This document shows positions 1 through 10,556 of a DNA stretch of 64,000 nt, piece by piece (within the stretch, counting starts at the first letter, position 1; every line of letters begins with the position of its first letter). The notes beneath the pieces were generated by a model. The model ran no database searches. It was not told where the DNA came from and saw only the letters and a list, made by a program, of their open reading frames with translations. A program made the position numbers and the translations under genes. The DNA comes from Aphrocallistes beatrix (taxonomy: Eukaryota; Porifera; Hexactinellida; Sceptrulophora; Aphrocallistidae), in the NCBI GenBank assembly GCA_963281255.1, contig OY725504.1, positions 3,038,001-3,102,000 on the forward strand, written 5' to 3'.

Positions 1-128
1 AATGTATATGTATATACTCTTCTTTTAAGTGCTGATATTCTGATATGAGAGAAATTGTATTGTTTGATATGTGTAGGGCATTTCTGGAGGCAATGTTTTG
101 CTGACATATGACATGAATTTTCTTAATT
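1..128 (+). pseudogene. 3' end remnant of a Rab-like gene copy
   Basis: The first ~128 bases closely match, as reverse complement, the 3' end and 3' flank of the Rab-like CaaX gene at 28750-28880 (shared stretches around TACTCTTCTTTTAAGTGC and ATTGTATTGTTTGATAT). A further Rab-like copy or retained 3' flank therefore probably lies just outside the left edge, on the + strand. No coding part of it is inside the window. It could also be a dispersed repeat that both loci carry. Confidence 0.4.
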
Positions 129-140
129 CCCTTCTCTTCT

Positions 141-225
141 AAATATTTTCGGTTAATAGGGTTCTTCCCTTAATCGGGACAAAAGTCCTCTGGCCGATGT
201 GACCCTATTAAGCGGAGTAAACTGT
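141..225. repeat. Half copy of a TA-flanked MITE (CAGTCGACTCC family)
   Basis: This matches the right half of the ~188-bp elements at 3323-3510, 4809-4995 and 54836-55023, including the CCCTATTAAGCGGAGT terminal motif. The left half is missing, so it is a truncated copy. Confidence 0.7.
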
Positions 226-395
226 GTTTAGGCTTCAGTAGTAGCTAAAAACTGCAATTATAATATCATTTTCTTTCTGATTGTAAAAATGATTCAGGAT
301 TGCAGACGTTAATCTATGGCAGATATATGTGTTAAAAGTATATTTTGCATTTCGAGATAGATCACTTCATCATTAATTTATTAAGTTAACATGTT
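226..395. repeat. Half copy of the foldback element family
   Basis: The stretch GGCTTCAGTAGTAGCTAA, then GCAGACGTTAATCTA, then GAGATAGATCACTTCATC, follows the same order as the right arm of the 548-bp foldback at 23213-23760. It represents one diverged arm. It directly follows the truncated MITE at 141-225. Confidence 0.65.
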
Positions 396-477
396 TCATA
401 TAGAAGTATGCAAATGTAAACTAAATATCCTTACTATTAAAACTCGATTAATGTATATTTATTTATTTATTTATATA

Positions 478-1051
478 CAGTGGAACCTCCATAATCCGAC
501 ATTCAATGGGAGACGAAAAAAATGTCGGATTATCGAATAACCTCCATAATCCGACATTTGTGGAAAATCAGCAAAATGTCGGATTAATAACCTCCACAAT
601 CCGACAATATTTGACAGGCGAATAATTTGTCTGATCAAAGAGGTAAAATAACCTCCATAATCCGACATTATTTGAAAGAAGAATAATTTGTCGGATTATG
701 GAGGTAAAATAACCTCCACAATCCGACATTTTTTGATAGACGAATAATTTGTCGGATTATGGAGGTAAAATAACCTCCACAATCCGACATTTTTTGATAG
801 ACGAATAATTTGTCGGATTATGGAAGTAAAATAACCTCCATAATCCGACATTATTTGATAGACGAAAAAATTGTCGGATTATACAGGTCGAATTTGCATT
901 ACTGGAAAATCATTAAATTGTCGGATTCCGGAATAGCGAGGTGTCTGATTATAGAGGTTGTTTTCTATAGAAAAACGATCCGTGAACAGAAATAATGTCG
1001 GTTTAGAGAAATGTCGGATTACAGAGGTGTCGGATTACGGAGGTTCCACTG
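478..1051. mobile_element. Pogo/Tigger-type non-autonomous element with internal palindrome array
   Basis: The element is flanked by TA at 476-477 and 1052-1053. Its ends are inverted: CAGTGGAACCTCCATAATCC on the left and the complement ending GGAGGTTCCACTG on the right. The interior is about six tandem ~60-bp units, each itself a palindrome that repeats the terminal motif (AACCTCCATAATCCGACA ... TGTCGGATTATGGAGGT). No transposase is encoded. The TA duplication and CAGTNGAACCTC-like ends are typical of pogo/Tigger elements. Short open frames inside it are artefacts of the repeats. Confidence 0.85.
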
Positions 1052-2383
1052 TATAATGTCAACTCATCATGGAATTATGACGTCATTGTCACATTTTTAA
1101 AAGTTAAGCAACACAGTTATTCGGGCATAACTCAGCCATTATAGGAGATAGCAGGCTGAAATTTTAATAGAATATGTATACTAACATATCTCACATATGA
1201 TGCAACTATTATCAAAAAATGATGACTCATCACTTTGTTATGACGTCATCATTACTCATCAAAATTTGGTGATTTTTCGAGTGATATCGATTATAAAACT
1301 AAGATGGACATATTTAGAGATGATATCTCCCTTATAATTAACCAATGTCACCTCCAGGCGACCGAAGGGAGCCTCCGGCGGACGTGTCCGCCAGCCGCGC
1401 AGCGCAAGCAAGCGATGCGCGCTTGTATCAATGAAAACAGATGTTGATCATTAAGCGTCATGACATTGAATTAATCTTGTGAAATCACCAAGACGTGCTT
1501 TCTATAATTCAGAATGATTCCTATTTTGTTAAAAGATTTGAGAACGAAGTTGCAGTTCTTCAGAAAGATACTGCAAAGTAGAACAGTCACTGTTATAAAT
1601 GGTTAGTTTGCCGAATTGTATAGTTGCCTATTTCTAAAATAAAAATCTCTAACATTGTTTGTTATTTTAATTTGCTATTTTTGTTTGAATAAGTTTGTCC
1701 TGTTCCTACAATGATACAATCAGTGAAGGATTAATCGGGATGCCGAAGGAGCCCTGGCTCCCGGACTCGCGGCTTTACCAAGTACTTTGTAAGATGTAAA
1801 ATTGAAAATTATCGAATTATTTATATACGTTTTACAACCAATACCGTTGGATTTTTTTAAGGGCTAGAGCTGGTGGTTAAAATTTATGAATTTGGCCATC
1901 CAGCCTCACAGACTCTTATTCCGCATCTGTTAAAACACAAAAAATTGCTAATGCGCAGAGCGACGAACGAAATCTTTGATTTGCTCTTATGAGGTGCGTA
2001 GTATAAGAAGTAGCTTATTTATTAACTGACCTGAAACTTTGGAATGACGACACCTTTTCTAACATCACAGCATATGAAGAAACTAAGCGGGCGAAACAAA
2101 CTTTCGTCCCCCTGCTTTACAGCTGGGGAGGGGGGCAATCGCCCCACCAGGATCGACGCCCTTGGCTACATCATCTGAAGAGAGTTGGAAGTGGTAGGAC
2201 AATAATGATAGCCACCTTCGTATGGTTAATTCTCCTTCTAATCTTACTAATTCAGATGTATCAGTTTACTCTGAAAATAATATGATTGTATGCCCAACCA
2301 ATTTTGCTTATAAAATAGTTGGACTATCCAATACAGTAATTACTTGAAGAAAAATCTAATCATATCTAAGTCCAAAAGTCGAT
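1052..2383. other. Intergenic; contains a repeat with a GC-rich palindromic tail
   Basis: No gene is visible. About 1070-1295 has TGACGTCAT-containing sequence that recurs near 33100-33180. About 1357-1425 is a GC-rich block with CAGCCGCGCAGCGCAAG, almost repeated at 33282-33345. Together they look like a dispersed non-autonomous repeat, its middle segment inverted between the two copies. The rest is plain AT-rich DNA. Confidence 0.6.
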
Positions 2384-3028
2384 ATGACTTACTTCGTCAG
2401 ACCACTTGTACTAAGTTACTATGCGTCTGAATCTGATAAAATAGTTCCTGAAGAAGGGCCTTTCTATCTGGATGACAGTGATGAAGAACATGAAGCTCTG
2501 CCTGAAAAGATTCCCGTCTACACCACCCCAACATGGCTTGGGGAGGGAACTCATGAACTGCGTAAGATGCATCATAATAAAGGATTTGTGATCTACCCGC
2601 GTACTGCGAACGAAGAAGAGACGAAAGAGCCACTCCACAATCACCATCGACCCACGGAACATCCATACGAACTAGAATGGGACGAGTTCGTAGGCGCTGT
2701 ATCGCGTACTACCGAGTTAGTCGAGGATCGAATGGATCGACTCCTGAAAATGGGTGTAAAACCGATTCGTCGCGAGATGGCCGAGTTATATGGCCTCTAC
2801 AAGCAAGTTGTGATCGGCGACAATTACGAAGAGAGGCCTGACTGGGAGGAAGAGCCGGAAGAGCGGTACCGCTGGGAATGCTGGTTCTGTCAGAAGAATT
2901 TATTCAAGGCCGATGCTGAACGTCGATTCGTGATGATGGCGAACTTCCTGCTCAAGAAATACACCGGCTGGAATGCTCCTCCCATCCTGCCTAGCGAGGA
3001 GAAGAAGAGAGTCATGTCTGCTTTCTAA
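2384..3028 (+). CDS. Divergent acyl-CoA-binding-protein-like protein
   Basis: A 214-residue protein with an ATG start at 2384. The first ~95 residues are acidic and not recognised. From about residue 100 the sequence follows the ACBP fold: a helix with FVGAV, then AELYGLYKQVVIGD, then RPDW, YRWECW and a final helix rich in basic residues. ACBP (about 86 residues) binds the CoA head group of acyl-CoA through conserved tyrosines and lysines. The YxxYK motif is kept, whereas the canonical Lys before the WxxW segment is Arg and the last helix has Phe where Tyr is usual. Seen: motif order and spacing. Inferred: acyl-CoA or a related ligand may be bound in the cytosol. The N-terminal extension, full of D/E, is unusual for the family. 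No neighbouring gene suggests a pathway. Confidence 0.55.
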   Translation: MTYFVRPLVLSYYASESDKIVPEEGPFYLDDSDEEHEALPEKIPVYTTPTWLGEGTHELRKMHHNKGFVIYPRTANEEETKEPLHNHHRPTEHPYELEWDEFVGAVSRTTELVEDRMDRLLKMGVKPIRREMAELYGLYKQVVIGDNYEERPDWEEEPEERYRWECWFCQKNLFKADAERRFVMMANFLLKKYTGWNAPPILPSEEKKRVMSAF

Positions 3029-3322
3029 CTAGGTTGAGTGACTTGACAGTTTTAGTATACTTTTGTTAATGCCGCTCTGTGTGAAAGGATATTAATATGC
3101 TTAATCTGGTATTTCTAGACGTGCCAATCAGGGTATTATACAGCCTCCAGAGATACGCTCCTAGTCTCAAACCCATAAATTTCTATATGCCTAAATCGAT
3201 AGATAACTTTATAGTAGTATAGACTAAATTGGGTAATATTCTAAATTTCACGCTCCTAAACACTTTGGGCTTAAAATCATAAGCTTAAAGGAGCGTCTCA
3301 CGCTCCTAGATAATATAAAATA
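3029..3322. other. Intergenic stretch downstream of the ACBP-like gene
   Basis: No gene seen. Contains a short imperfect repeat of TTTCACGCTCCTA-type sequence around 3150-3310. Confidence 0.5.
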
Positions 3323-3510
3323 CAGTCGACTCCACTTAATAGGGCCACATCGGTCAGAGGACATTTTGCCCCGATTAAGCGGAGAACCCTATTAACCGAA
3401 AATATTTTGTATTAGCTTCTATGTGTGAGAGCTATTCTGGTCCTGCCAAAAGTGGCCCGATTAAGCGGCTGACCCGATTAAACAGTGGCCCTATTAAGCG
3501 GAGTCAACTG
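3323..3510. mobile_element. 188-bp TA-flanked MITE, copy 1
   Basis: Flanked by TA at 3321-3322 and 3511-3512. Ends are inverted repeats (CAGTCGACTCCACTTAAT on the left, ATTAAGCGGAGTCAACTG on the right). Nearly identical full copies lie at 4809-4995 and 54836-55023. Non-coding; probably mobilised by a Tc1/mariner/pogo-class transposase given the TA target. Confidence 0.9.
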
Positions 3511-4480
3511 TATTATTCCTCTGATGCCGATATATTTGCCAAATTTATTCCATAATATATTATAGTAGAGTGCCAGATCAAATCTAAGAACATTAACTGT
3601 GATGAAATAGTAAGTTGAGTAGACTCAGAGTTCAACCATCGAGATAATCATCCTATATATTGTCAGCTATATCAGTGGTTGCCAAACGGGCTGAAATCTC
3701 CCCCTATAGGGAGGCGGTAATCTTGTTCAGGATTGAAGATTACAAAGGACAACCCGTTCGGGGGAGAGAAGACAGTGACTAGAGTTGTGGCTGTAGCCGT
3801 TCTCTAATTCTGTGCTCGATGTTTTCAATTCAATAGGCGATACCATGCTAGCTAGACTGAGAGTAGAATTATCTGAAGAGAAACATCTGTGAAGGTAATT
3901 TACTTGCACAAATCGGTTTATCCTAAATGAAGCCACGGTTTCCATTAGACGTTACGCAACCCTAAATGCTACCAGATGTAGTAAAAGTTTCATATCAATA
4001 TTCAACATCAAATTAAAACAGAAAAAAATTGTGTCTTGTATATTTAACATTTGTTGAAAAATGGAACAACACATCTATGTATTATTCAGCAATTAAGTCT
4101 GCCAATATTCCCACTAACAACTTCAAATTTATTCTTTTTCGGGAAATACAAAACTTTTTCTGCCATTCTTTTATCTGAAATATTTATAATTTTGATCGAT
4201 TATTCACAATTGAAATTATTCCTGCTATTTTTGTTTCATAACTATCAGATTTTTCTGTTAAAATAACCTTAAAACGCTTAGAGGGAACACTGGACTTGCC
4301 CGGTACTGGAACACGAATTTCGAATTCCTAAATGTATCCAAAATGAATGGCGACAAACCTTTGCCTGTATCCTTCCCAATGCAATGATGAAATGTCATTT
4401 GAAAAATGTGCTAGTACTTCAACTTATGTGATGGCGGAGAGTTTGAATTAGCTAGGGTTTTTGAGACCTGATAATGGATA
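3511..4480. other. Intergenic; possible hAT end
   Basis: No convincing gene. About 3672 has CAGTGGTTGCCAAACGG, which resembles a hAT terminal inverted repeat, but no matching right end was found. Short AT-rich open frames at 3727-3945 and 4051-4266 show no family features. Confidence 0.4.
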
Positions 4481-4754
4481 CAGTAGAACTTCAGTTATCC
4501 GAACCCCTTGGTTGACCAAACCAAAATATAATAAATGTATAAATGATGCATCCTGAGTTGATAATTGAAATTATTACACTGCCATCATTTTATATACTAT
4601 TGATGATACCTACATAAGCTAATAAGTATTTTATCCATATTTATCATCATGACTACTTAGTACTACTGACCAACTTTTCTATATAATCACATAACAACTT
4701 CAGTTATCCGAACCCCCGCGGTCCCAACCCGTTCGGATAACTGACGTCCTACTG
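4481..4754. mobile_element. 274-bp TA-flanked MITE (CAGTAGAACTTC family)
   Basis: The left end CAGTAGAACTTCAGTTATCC and right end GGATAACTGACGTCCTACTG are inverted repeats flanked by TA (4479-4480 and 4755-4756). The interior holds another copy of the TTCAGTTATCCGAACCCC motif. Pogo/Tigger-like non-autonomous element. Confidence 0.85.
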
Positions 4755-4808
4755 TATTTCTATAATTGGATGCTAAACAGATAATTCTTTCATCGTTGTA
4801 AGTACATA

Positions 4809-4995
4809 CAGTCGACTCCCTTAATAGGGTCACTGGTTAATCGGGTCAACCGCTTAATCGGGCCACTTTTGGCAGGACCGGAATAGCTCTCACACATGGA
4901 AGCTAATACAAAACATTTTCGGTTAATAGGGTTCTCCGCTTAATCGGGGTAATATGTCCTCTGACCGATGTGGCCCTATTAAGCGGAGTCGACTG
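4809..4995. mobile_element. 187-bp TA-flanked MITE, copy 2
   Basis: Same family as 3323-3510 but in the opposite orientation. Flanked by TA at 4807-4808 and 4996-4997. Confidence 0.9.
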
Positions 4996-5660
4996 TAATT
5001 AAAATTAAGGAATTTTTATTGTTGTGCAATAGCAAATCATTTTCAATACTGTCTATCAGTTAAGGTGGAATTTGAGACCAGTTACTGCAATATTACTGGA
5101 TATCACGGGAAATTACCATCCAGGTAGTAGCATGTACAGAATCATGTTGACACCCAATCTCATCCTATTCCTACTTAGTATATACGATGTATCTTCAGAT
5201 ATCTGAGACCGTCATAGTCTAAACACAACGTATTGTAGTGTAGGCAGGACCTAGAAAATCTTTTAATTAAAAATATAACTAAATCTTACTAAGTGGTTTC
5301 AGCTAAATTTAGATATAATACACTGTAATGTTATCTAATACGTCGAGATAATTCACTTGGTATGTACACGTAGTAGAAACTAGGGATCTATGGCAAATAA
5401 ACTAAAAACTCCTTTAATATGTAGCATACAATTCTCCAAGGATTTTATTTAAGGTTGAGATCTTGGTGTAACTCAGCTTGACCGTGGTGTTAACCACCGA
5501 AAAATATGAACCTAGCAATCTGTCAAAAAAATCGAGATCCAAACCGTGGTGTAATTTCACACCAAGATCCCCTTAAAAGCATGCAATTGTCTATTGGCAC
5601 CACTTCCCCATGGCTAGGAATCTAGGACTCTGCCAGATGGTCTCTTCCCCTTCACTGTTA
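4996..5660. other. Intergenic, no gene seen
   Basis: AT-rich. About 5455-5575 has a loose inverted pair (GATCTTGGTGTAA ... TCACACCAAGATCCC) enclosing ~100 bp, possibly another small MITE. Confidence 0.4.
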
Positions 5661-6197
5661 CCTGCCAACTTGATCCATGATAAAAGTGGGACGCTGCGTT
5701 GAATCTCGCGAGACATGGTGGGACACGGAAAGGGTAATCAGACATTTCGTCGCAGGATATTTCGTCCTCTGAACATTAGTTACCGGGCAATGTGTAGCGT
5801 AATTTTCGTCTCTGTTTCACGGGAATTTCGCCTTATTAATCAGACTAAAATAAACGGGTACTAACGAGTAAGGAACAGAAGTTGAGGCTTTTGGGGTGGA
5901 GTATGCTTGAAAAAAAGGGTGAAAATGAGGGATTTTGATTGAGAAATAAGAGTTGCGAAAGGGGTATTTCTGGAAAGTTCCGCTACCCGTTGTCCGGTAA
6001 CTAATGTTCAGAGGACAAAATGTCCAGCGACGAAGTGTCCGCCATTCCGCCGAAAGTACTATACATAGAGTCAAAAAAATGCGAAGACATGATGGTAAAA
6101 ATTTCATGAAAAACGGGACACTCGTAAAAATTAGCTCAGTTGAAGAGTAAAAATATCGGGACGTCCCGCTAAAAACGGAACGGTTGACACCTATGGA
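5661..6197. mobile_element. hAT-like MITE (GCCAAC...GGGAC family) interrupted by another MITE
   Basis: The left part (5661-5735) begins CCTGCCAACTTGATCC and carries the GCGGGAC-type motifs. The right part (about 6048-6197) resumes at GTACTATACATAGAGT and runs to GGGACGTCCCGC and the end. Both parts match the uninterrupted copy at 53498-53710. The element at 5739-6042 sits between them, so this is a nested insertion. Confidence 0.7.
5739..6042. mobile_element. 304-bp MITE with ~45-bp terminal inverted repeats, nested
   Basis: The left end has GACATTTCGTCGCAGGAT followed by CCTCTGAACATTAGTTACC. The right end is its complement, GGTAACTAATGTTCAGAGG then GCGACGAAGTGTC. It interrupts the MITE at 5661-6197. 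The interior has no conserved protein. Confidence 0.8.
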
Positions 6198-6392
6198 CTC
6201 GAACCATGTCCCACAAAATCACAAAATTAACAAACCAAATAGAACACATATAAATTCATAAATAAAATACAAGAGGTAAAAATGAGTGAAATTTCAATCA
6301 TAAAATGCTGAATATATACAAATACAGTTCTAAAAACGCTACTAAATTGTTCATAGAATCCAATCATAAAAAAGTAGACCGAAATAGAAACA

Positions 6393-7916
6393 CTAATCTG
6401 CATCGACACTCTTAGTATTGGGGTCAACGCTGTTGGTGGTAACTTCGTATTCCTGGCGGGCCGTCATGGCGGAACGCATGATTTCTAACTTCTGTTTCTC
6501 AAACGTAGCTTCCTCGATGACTTCTTCAAAGAAGCCAATCAATCCCTTTATATCTGTGTCTAGCTCCAGGTCGATATTAATCCCTCTCTCCTTCAGAGCT
6601 CTGTCTAGACGCTTGACAGCTGCTTCCGCCTGTCTCAGTCGCTTGTCACTCATTATGCGACTCTTGTGCTCGCTGATGTATTTGGTCTCCGCTCGCAGTT
6701 TGTCGTCTGACAGCCCCTTGATGTGCGTCTCTAGCTCTGTGTACTGCATGCGGTAGCTCTCAGCTTCACTCTGCAGCTTGGAAGCTTCGTGAATCTGAAG
6801 AGATAGCTCGCGCTCCATCTTACATTTGCCCGCACTTATCTCCTGGGAACGCGCCTCCAGTTCTGTCAGGTCCTGATTCAGTAACTCCGTCTTCTTCACC
6901 AGCTCGTCTTTCTCCGTTATGAGCACTTTCGAAATTTCTACATTCTTCTGCAGCTGTAGTTCAGACTCATCTTTCTCCTGCTGCAACTGCTCTAACATGT
7001 TGTGCATCTTTCCTTTATCCTCATTCAGTTGGGATCTCTCATTGTCTAAAGACTTTACTCGCTTCATCGCTTCTTCCAGCTCAGTTTCAGTCACGTCCTT
7101 CTCAGTTCGGAACTGCCTCGCTTGCTCCACTAGATTCGCTTTCTCCTCGCTTAGCCGCTTGGAGAGCTCCTCCATCTCTTTCTTACTCTCCCTCTCTCCA
7201 GCCAGCGTCTCCACCTCTCTGTCTAGCTTCTCAATGAACTTCTGTTTGTCTTCAATCAGCTCTTGCGTTTGTTGGGTGAATTCTTGTATCATTTTGGATC
7301 CCAGTGCGCTATTCTTCCACGTGACCCGACTGCTGGCCTGCAAAAACTCGACCCACATGTCCTGCGCTTTCTTGTCGCTGGCGGCTACCACCACGGCCCC
7401 CCCGTAGAAGTTGGCATGCATGATCGTGATGGAGTGACGGTGGCCTGGCACTTCAATTTTATTCACTGTACATCCGCCCAGAGGAATGACACCTTTCGGG
7501 TGGATGTTGAAGAGGTTACTCTTCTCGAAGCTTCTCCCTTCAGTTTCAGAATAGTATAGCAGGAAACCTTCCTTTATGACGAAGAATCTCCGTTGCCAGC
7601 GTTTGGATTTGTGTCCAAAAGGCTGTTTGTATAAATAACCTGAAAATTGGATTTTTGCGTCGATGTTAAAAGATTCGTCATCACCCCCGACGAATAGATT
7701 TTTTGTCGCAGATAGTGAACTGTCAGTTTTCGAGCGAGACAACTCATCGATATCAGCACTGCTCTTGCTCTTCTGTCTCGCGAATTCTCCACGTTCCTTT
7801 TTATCGCTGTCCTTTCCTTCCGAACTTGCGATATCCATCTCTATTTTAATTGGAGAGCTTTCTTCACACTTTACTAAGTCTGCTCCATTCGCCGAATTCT
7901 CTATCTCCTCTGCCAT
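6393..7916 (-). CDS. PLEKHD1-like: PH and coiled-coil protein, PLEKHD1-like
   Basis: 507 residues from the ATG at 7916 (MAEEIEN). An in-frame ATG ten codons upstream at 7946 is possible but less likely. Residues 1-90 are acidic/serine-rich and probably disordered. A pleckstrin homology domain spans about 92-196: it opens GYLYKQPFGHKSKRWQRRFF, contains FVIKEGFLLYY and ends with the invariant tryptophan in DMWVEFL. From about 210 to 495 a continuous coiled coil follows, rich in E, K, L and Q. Domain order and length match vertebrate PLEKHD1 (about 506 residues), a poorly characterised intracellular protein. The PH domain may bind phosphoinositides and the coil may oligomerise; both are inferred from the fold. 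The gene is a single exon here. Confidence 0.85.
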   Translation of the reverse strand: MAEEIENSANGADLVKCEESSPIKIEMDIASSEGKDSDKKERGEFARQKSKSSADIDELSRSKTDSSLSATKNLFVGGDDESFNIDAKIQFSGYLYKQPFGHKSKRWQRRFFVIKEGFLLYYSETEGRSFEKSNLFNIHPKGVIPLGGCTVNKIEVPGHRHSITIMHANFYGGAVVVAASDKKAQDMWVEFLQASSRVTWKNSALGSKMIQEFTQQTQELIEDKQKFIEKLDREVETLAGERESKKEMEELSKRLSEEKANLVEQARQFRTEKDVTETELEEAMKRVKSLDNERSQLNEDKGKMHNMLEQLQQEKDESELQLQKNVEISKVLITEKDELVKKTELLNQDLTELEARSQEISAGKCKMERELSLQIHEASKLQSEAESYRMQYTELETHIKGLSDDKLRAETKYISEHKSRIMSDKRLRQAEAAVKRLDRALKERGINIDLELDTDIKGLIGFFEEVIEEATFEKQKLEIMRSAMTARQEYEVTTNSVDPNTKSVDAD

Positions 7917-8566
7917 AATCAATCTCAGTTCAATGATACTACACAATACAAAATGAAGTTAATTATAAATTATGTATCTAATTATTTAGTGGCTAGAATT
8001 ACAATCGCTAATTCAACAAAGTCTTTCTTTTATAGGATTAACTATAATTAAAACGTAAATGCCGAATCATATATTTCGCTCAGACGATGGCATTAATAAT
8101 GCAACGTATGCTTTTGCATGGATCTAATATCTAATTTAGCTGAAATGCTTCATAGACAGACACTCAACGAGAGGACATTAGCATACATGCCAACTGTCAC
8201 ATTTTAAAAAATGAAATTTCCTCATTTTTCCCCGATTTTTGTGAGCCAATGTATAATACTTGTATATTGCGTCCCGCGAAATTCAACGACGCGCCCGCTT
8301 TTATCATGACTCAAGTTGGCATGTATGCATTGGAATACATATTGGAGAATTTAAATCAGATTGAAAATTCAATTACTTCACCACTTTTTAGAATTATTCA
8401 ACATAGGACTTAGTACCTAATCTGTAAATATTGAACTAAATGACTTCGTGAAAACTAAAAGTATGTTTTCAATTGTAGTGAAGATGTGACTACCATTTAC
8501 CAATTACTAAACCCATTTACTAATTTACTAAAATAACTAAATGAAACCCATTTACTAAAATAACTG
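7917..8566. other. Upstream region of the PLEKHD1-like gene
   Basis: Presumed promoter area; no defined element recognised. About 8184-8332 is a diverged copy of the GCCAAC-ended hAT-like MITE, running ATACATGCCAACTG to AGTTGGCATGTAT. Its 8-bp flanks, ACATTAGC and GCATTGGA, partly agree. Confidence 0.5.
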
Positions 8567-10448
8567 CAGCGGCCGTATTCACTAAGAACTTAAGACCGAT
8601 CTTAAGATCGATCTTAGTGCTTAAGTCTTAAGTTCGATCTTAAGTCGTATTCACTAAGAATGGTATTCACTAAGATTTAAGTTCGATCTTAAGACCGAAC
8701 TTAAGACCGAACTTTAAGCAACCTAGGGAGGTGTCTTAAGTATTGGAATTGATTCGATTTTCACTAATTACTCCATAAATGTTGTTCAAACTTACTTCTA
8801 TCGAACATTTAATCTACCTTGATTGATATTAGACTTCAAATAAAATTTAAATATTTTAAAAACATTTCTCCTTATTGTGTGTAACATCGCAACATGTATC
8901 ACATGCTATATTCGTGGCAAATTCTTTTTGGATTTGTATGAATAAACAAACATACATTCTTTGATCATATAATCATTCTAATATGCACAATTATAGAGAC
9001 AGGCTTTATATATTGATTCACATGACTGATAATAATCACTTTGATCCTATTTTCCTATTCACAATGATTTTTTCAGTCTCTGACGTTTCAATCTATAATA
9101 GTCCCTCTGCTCTTCATCAACCTGCTGTAATGGAAGTAAGTCTGCAGCCTTCAAGAGTTCGACCGAATCATCTTGCTCATCAACAGTTCGCCTTCTCTTC
9201 CGACTTTTCTTTGATGGCTTACGAGTATATATTGTCGGGATTTCAACTTCTGGAGACTCTAAAATTGGAGTATCTTCAAATTCAACAGGACCTGCAGCTG
9301 ATACTGTTGATGCTATTGGAATTTCATTGTTCTCAGCTGGAATTTGAAAAAGATCAGCAGCACCTGTAATTCCGCTAAAAGCAAGGGTGTTTTGAAACAT
9401 CTCTGTTACCGAGTCAGAAATACTTCTATCTGCTGATATAATTGCATGTCCTCGTCTTCTACCTGTCCAGCAGTGTTTGTACCCCTCCAGTCTTTCTGGC
9501 TTCCTGTTTTTGTCAGCAGAATTCCTGAGCCTCTCAAAATCTCACCTGCTGATTCAATTTCATTAATGAGACTGCACTCTTCTTCTCTGGTCCAATTTGC
9601 TTTGCGGGATTTGTCCATTTGGTTTGGTATTGTTAATGCAAGTACTCAGCAGCAATTTATATACACGGGAGGACGCCGACTTACCATAACCACTAATGAC
9701 ACCAATTATTTTCGTAACACCAAATGACGCAGAAATTTTACCGTCGATAGAGTTCAATTTATTGTACTTCTCATATCCAGTGTTTATACTTTGTTTTAGA
9801 GAGGTTTTCATGTTACAATATATAAAGACACGTCGTTTATATGTTTTGTTTGATATAATATTATGAATCCATGAGGTATAACTTGTGCTCTTTGATAGCT
9901 CTTCCTTTGATATTGACTAGTGTAGAATAATTATAGATTACATGCATAAAACATTGAATTTTCATAATAGAATTCAAAGTTAAAACAAAGATTTCACCAC
10001 AGATATGTAAGAGACTCACTAGCAGGCATTCCAGACGGTACAACTACATAGATAGAAGCTATGTCTTACAGGAGTGGGTTAATCAATCTTCTTTGCTCCT
10101 AATATTGACATTAATTGCCCCAATTTTGAACAAAAAGAAGAAATATAGTTTATTTTCACTAGATCAATAATAAATGACCACTTACCATTACAAATATTAT
10201 AGTTCAGTTTTGTATTTGATTAGTATAATGCTATTTTCTAATCATACTAACCCTAACGTTATTTCTAAGTTCTATCTTAAGATCGATCTTAACTAAGATC
10301 GATCTTAAGATCGATCTTAATTCTTAGTGAATACCTCTAAGTTCGATCTTAAGATCGATCTTAACTAAGATCGATCTTAAGACTTAAGATCGATCTTAAG
10401 ACTTAAGATCGATCTTAGTGCTTAAGATCTTAGTGAATACGGCTGCTG
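8567..10448. mobile_element. 1.9-kb non-autonomous DNA transposon with palindromic subterminal arrays
   Basis: The ends form an inverted repeat: CAGCGGCCGTATTCACTAAG at 8567 and CTTAGTGAATACGGCTGCTG ending at 10448. Inside each end (8582-8720 and 10265-10440) lie arrays of the palindrome AAGATCGATCTTAAG and its variants, which can form extensive hairpins. The interior holds a Myb/SANT-like relic at 9059-9618 but no recognisable transposase. A Myb/SANT-like protein is the usual partner of PIF/Harbinger transposases, so I infer a Harbinger-derived element. No clean target duplication was found. Confidence 0.7.
9059..9618 (-). pseudogene. Myb/SANT-like DNA-binding protein relic of the transposon
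   Basis: The ATG at 9618 opens a 70-residue frame that begins MDKSRKANWTREEECSLINE, the first helix of a Myb/SANT-like domain with its Trp and acidic helix. The frame ends at 9406. A 113-residue frame in a different phase continues at 9400-9059, with a basic stretch (KPSKKSRKRRR) followed by a Leu/Gln-rich tail. The phase change means a frameshift or a very short intron. In Harbinger-type elements such proteins bind the transposon ends and carry the transposase into the nucleus. It lies inside the element at 8567-10448, so it belongs to the transposon rather than to the host. Confidence 0.5.
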
Positions 10449-10556
10449 AATTCGATTACTTAATTCATTTAATTAAAGATTAGGCATATGATTCTGTAAA
10501 CTGTGTATAGAATGCCTGCATTTTAGGATTTATGATTATGCACAAATAGTATACTC

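Noticed and set aside
6180-6205. Box-B-like GGTTCGAGTCC on the minus strand
   Set aside because: No box A at proper distance and it lies at the edge of a MITE.
6418-7407. Serine-rich plus-strand frames
   Set aside because: Antisense shadows of the PLEKHD1-like coiled coil.
8983-9727. Plus-strand frames within the transposon
   Set aside because: Antisense to the Myb/SANT-like relic, whose composition and motif are far more protein-like.
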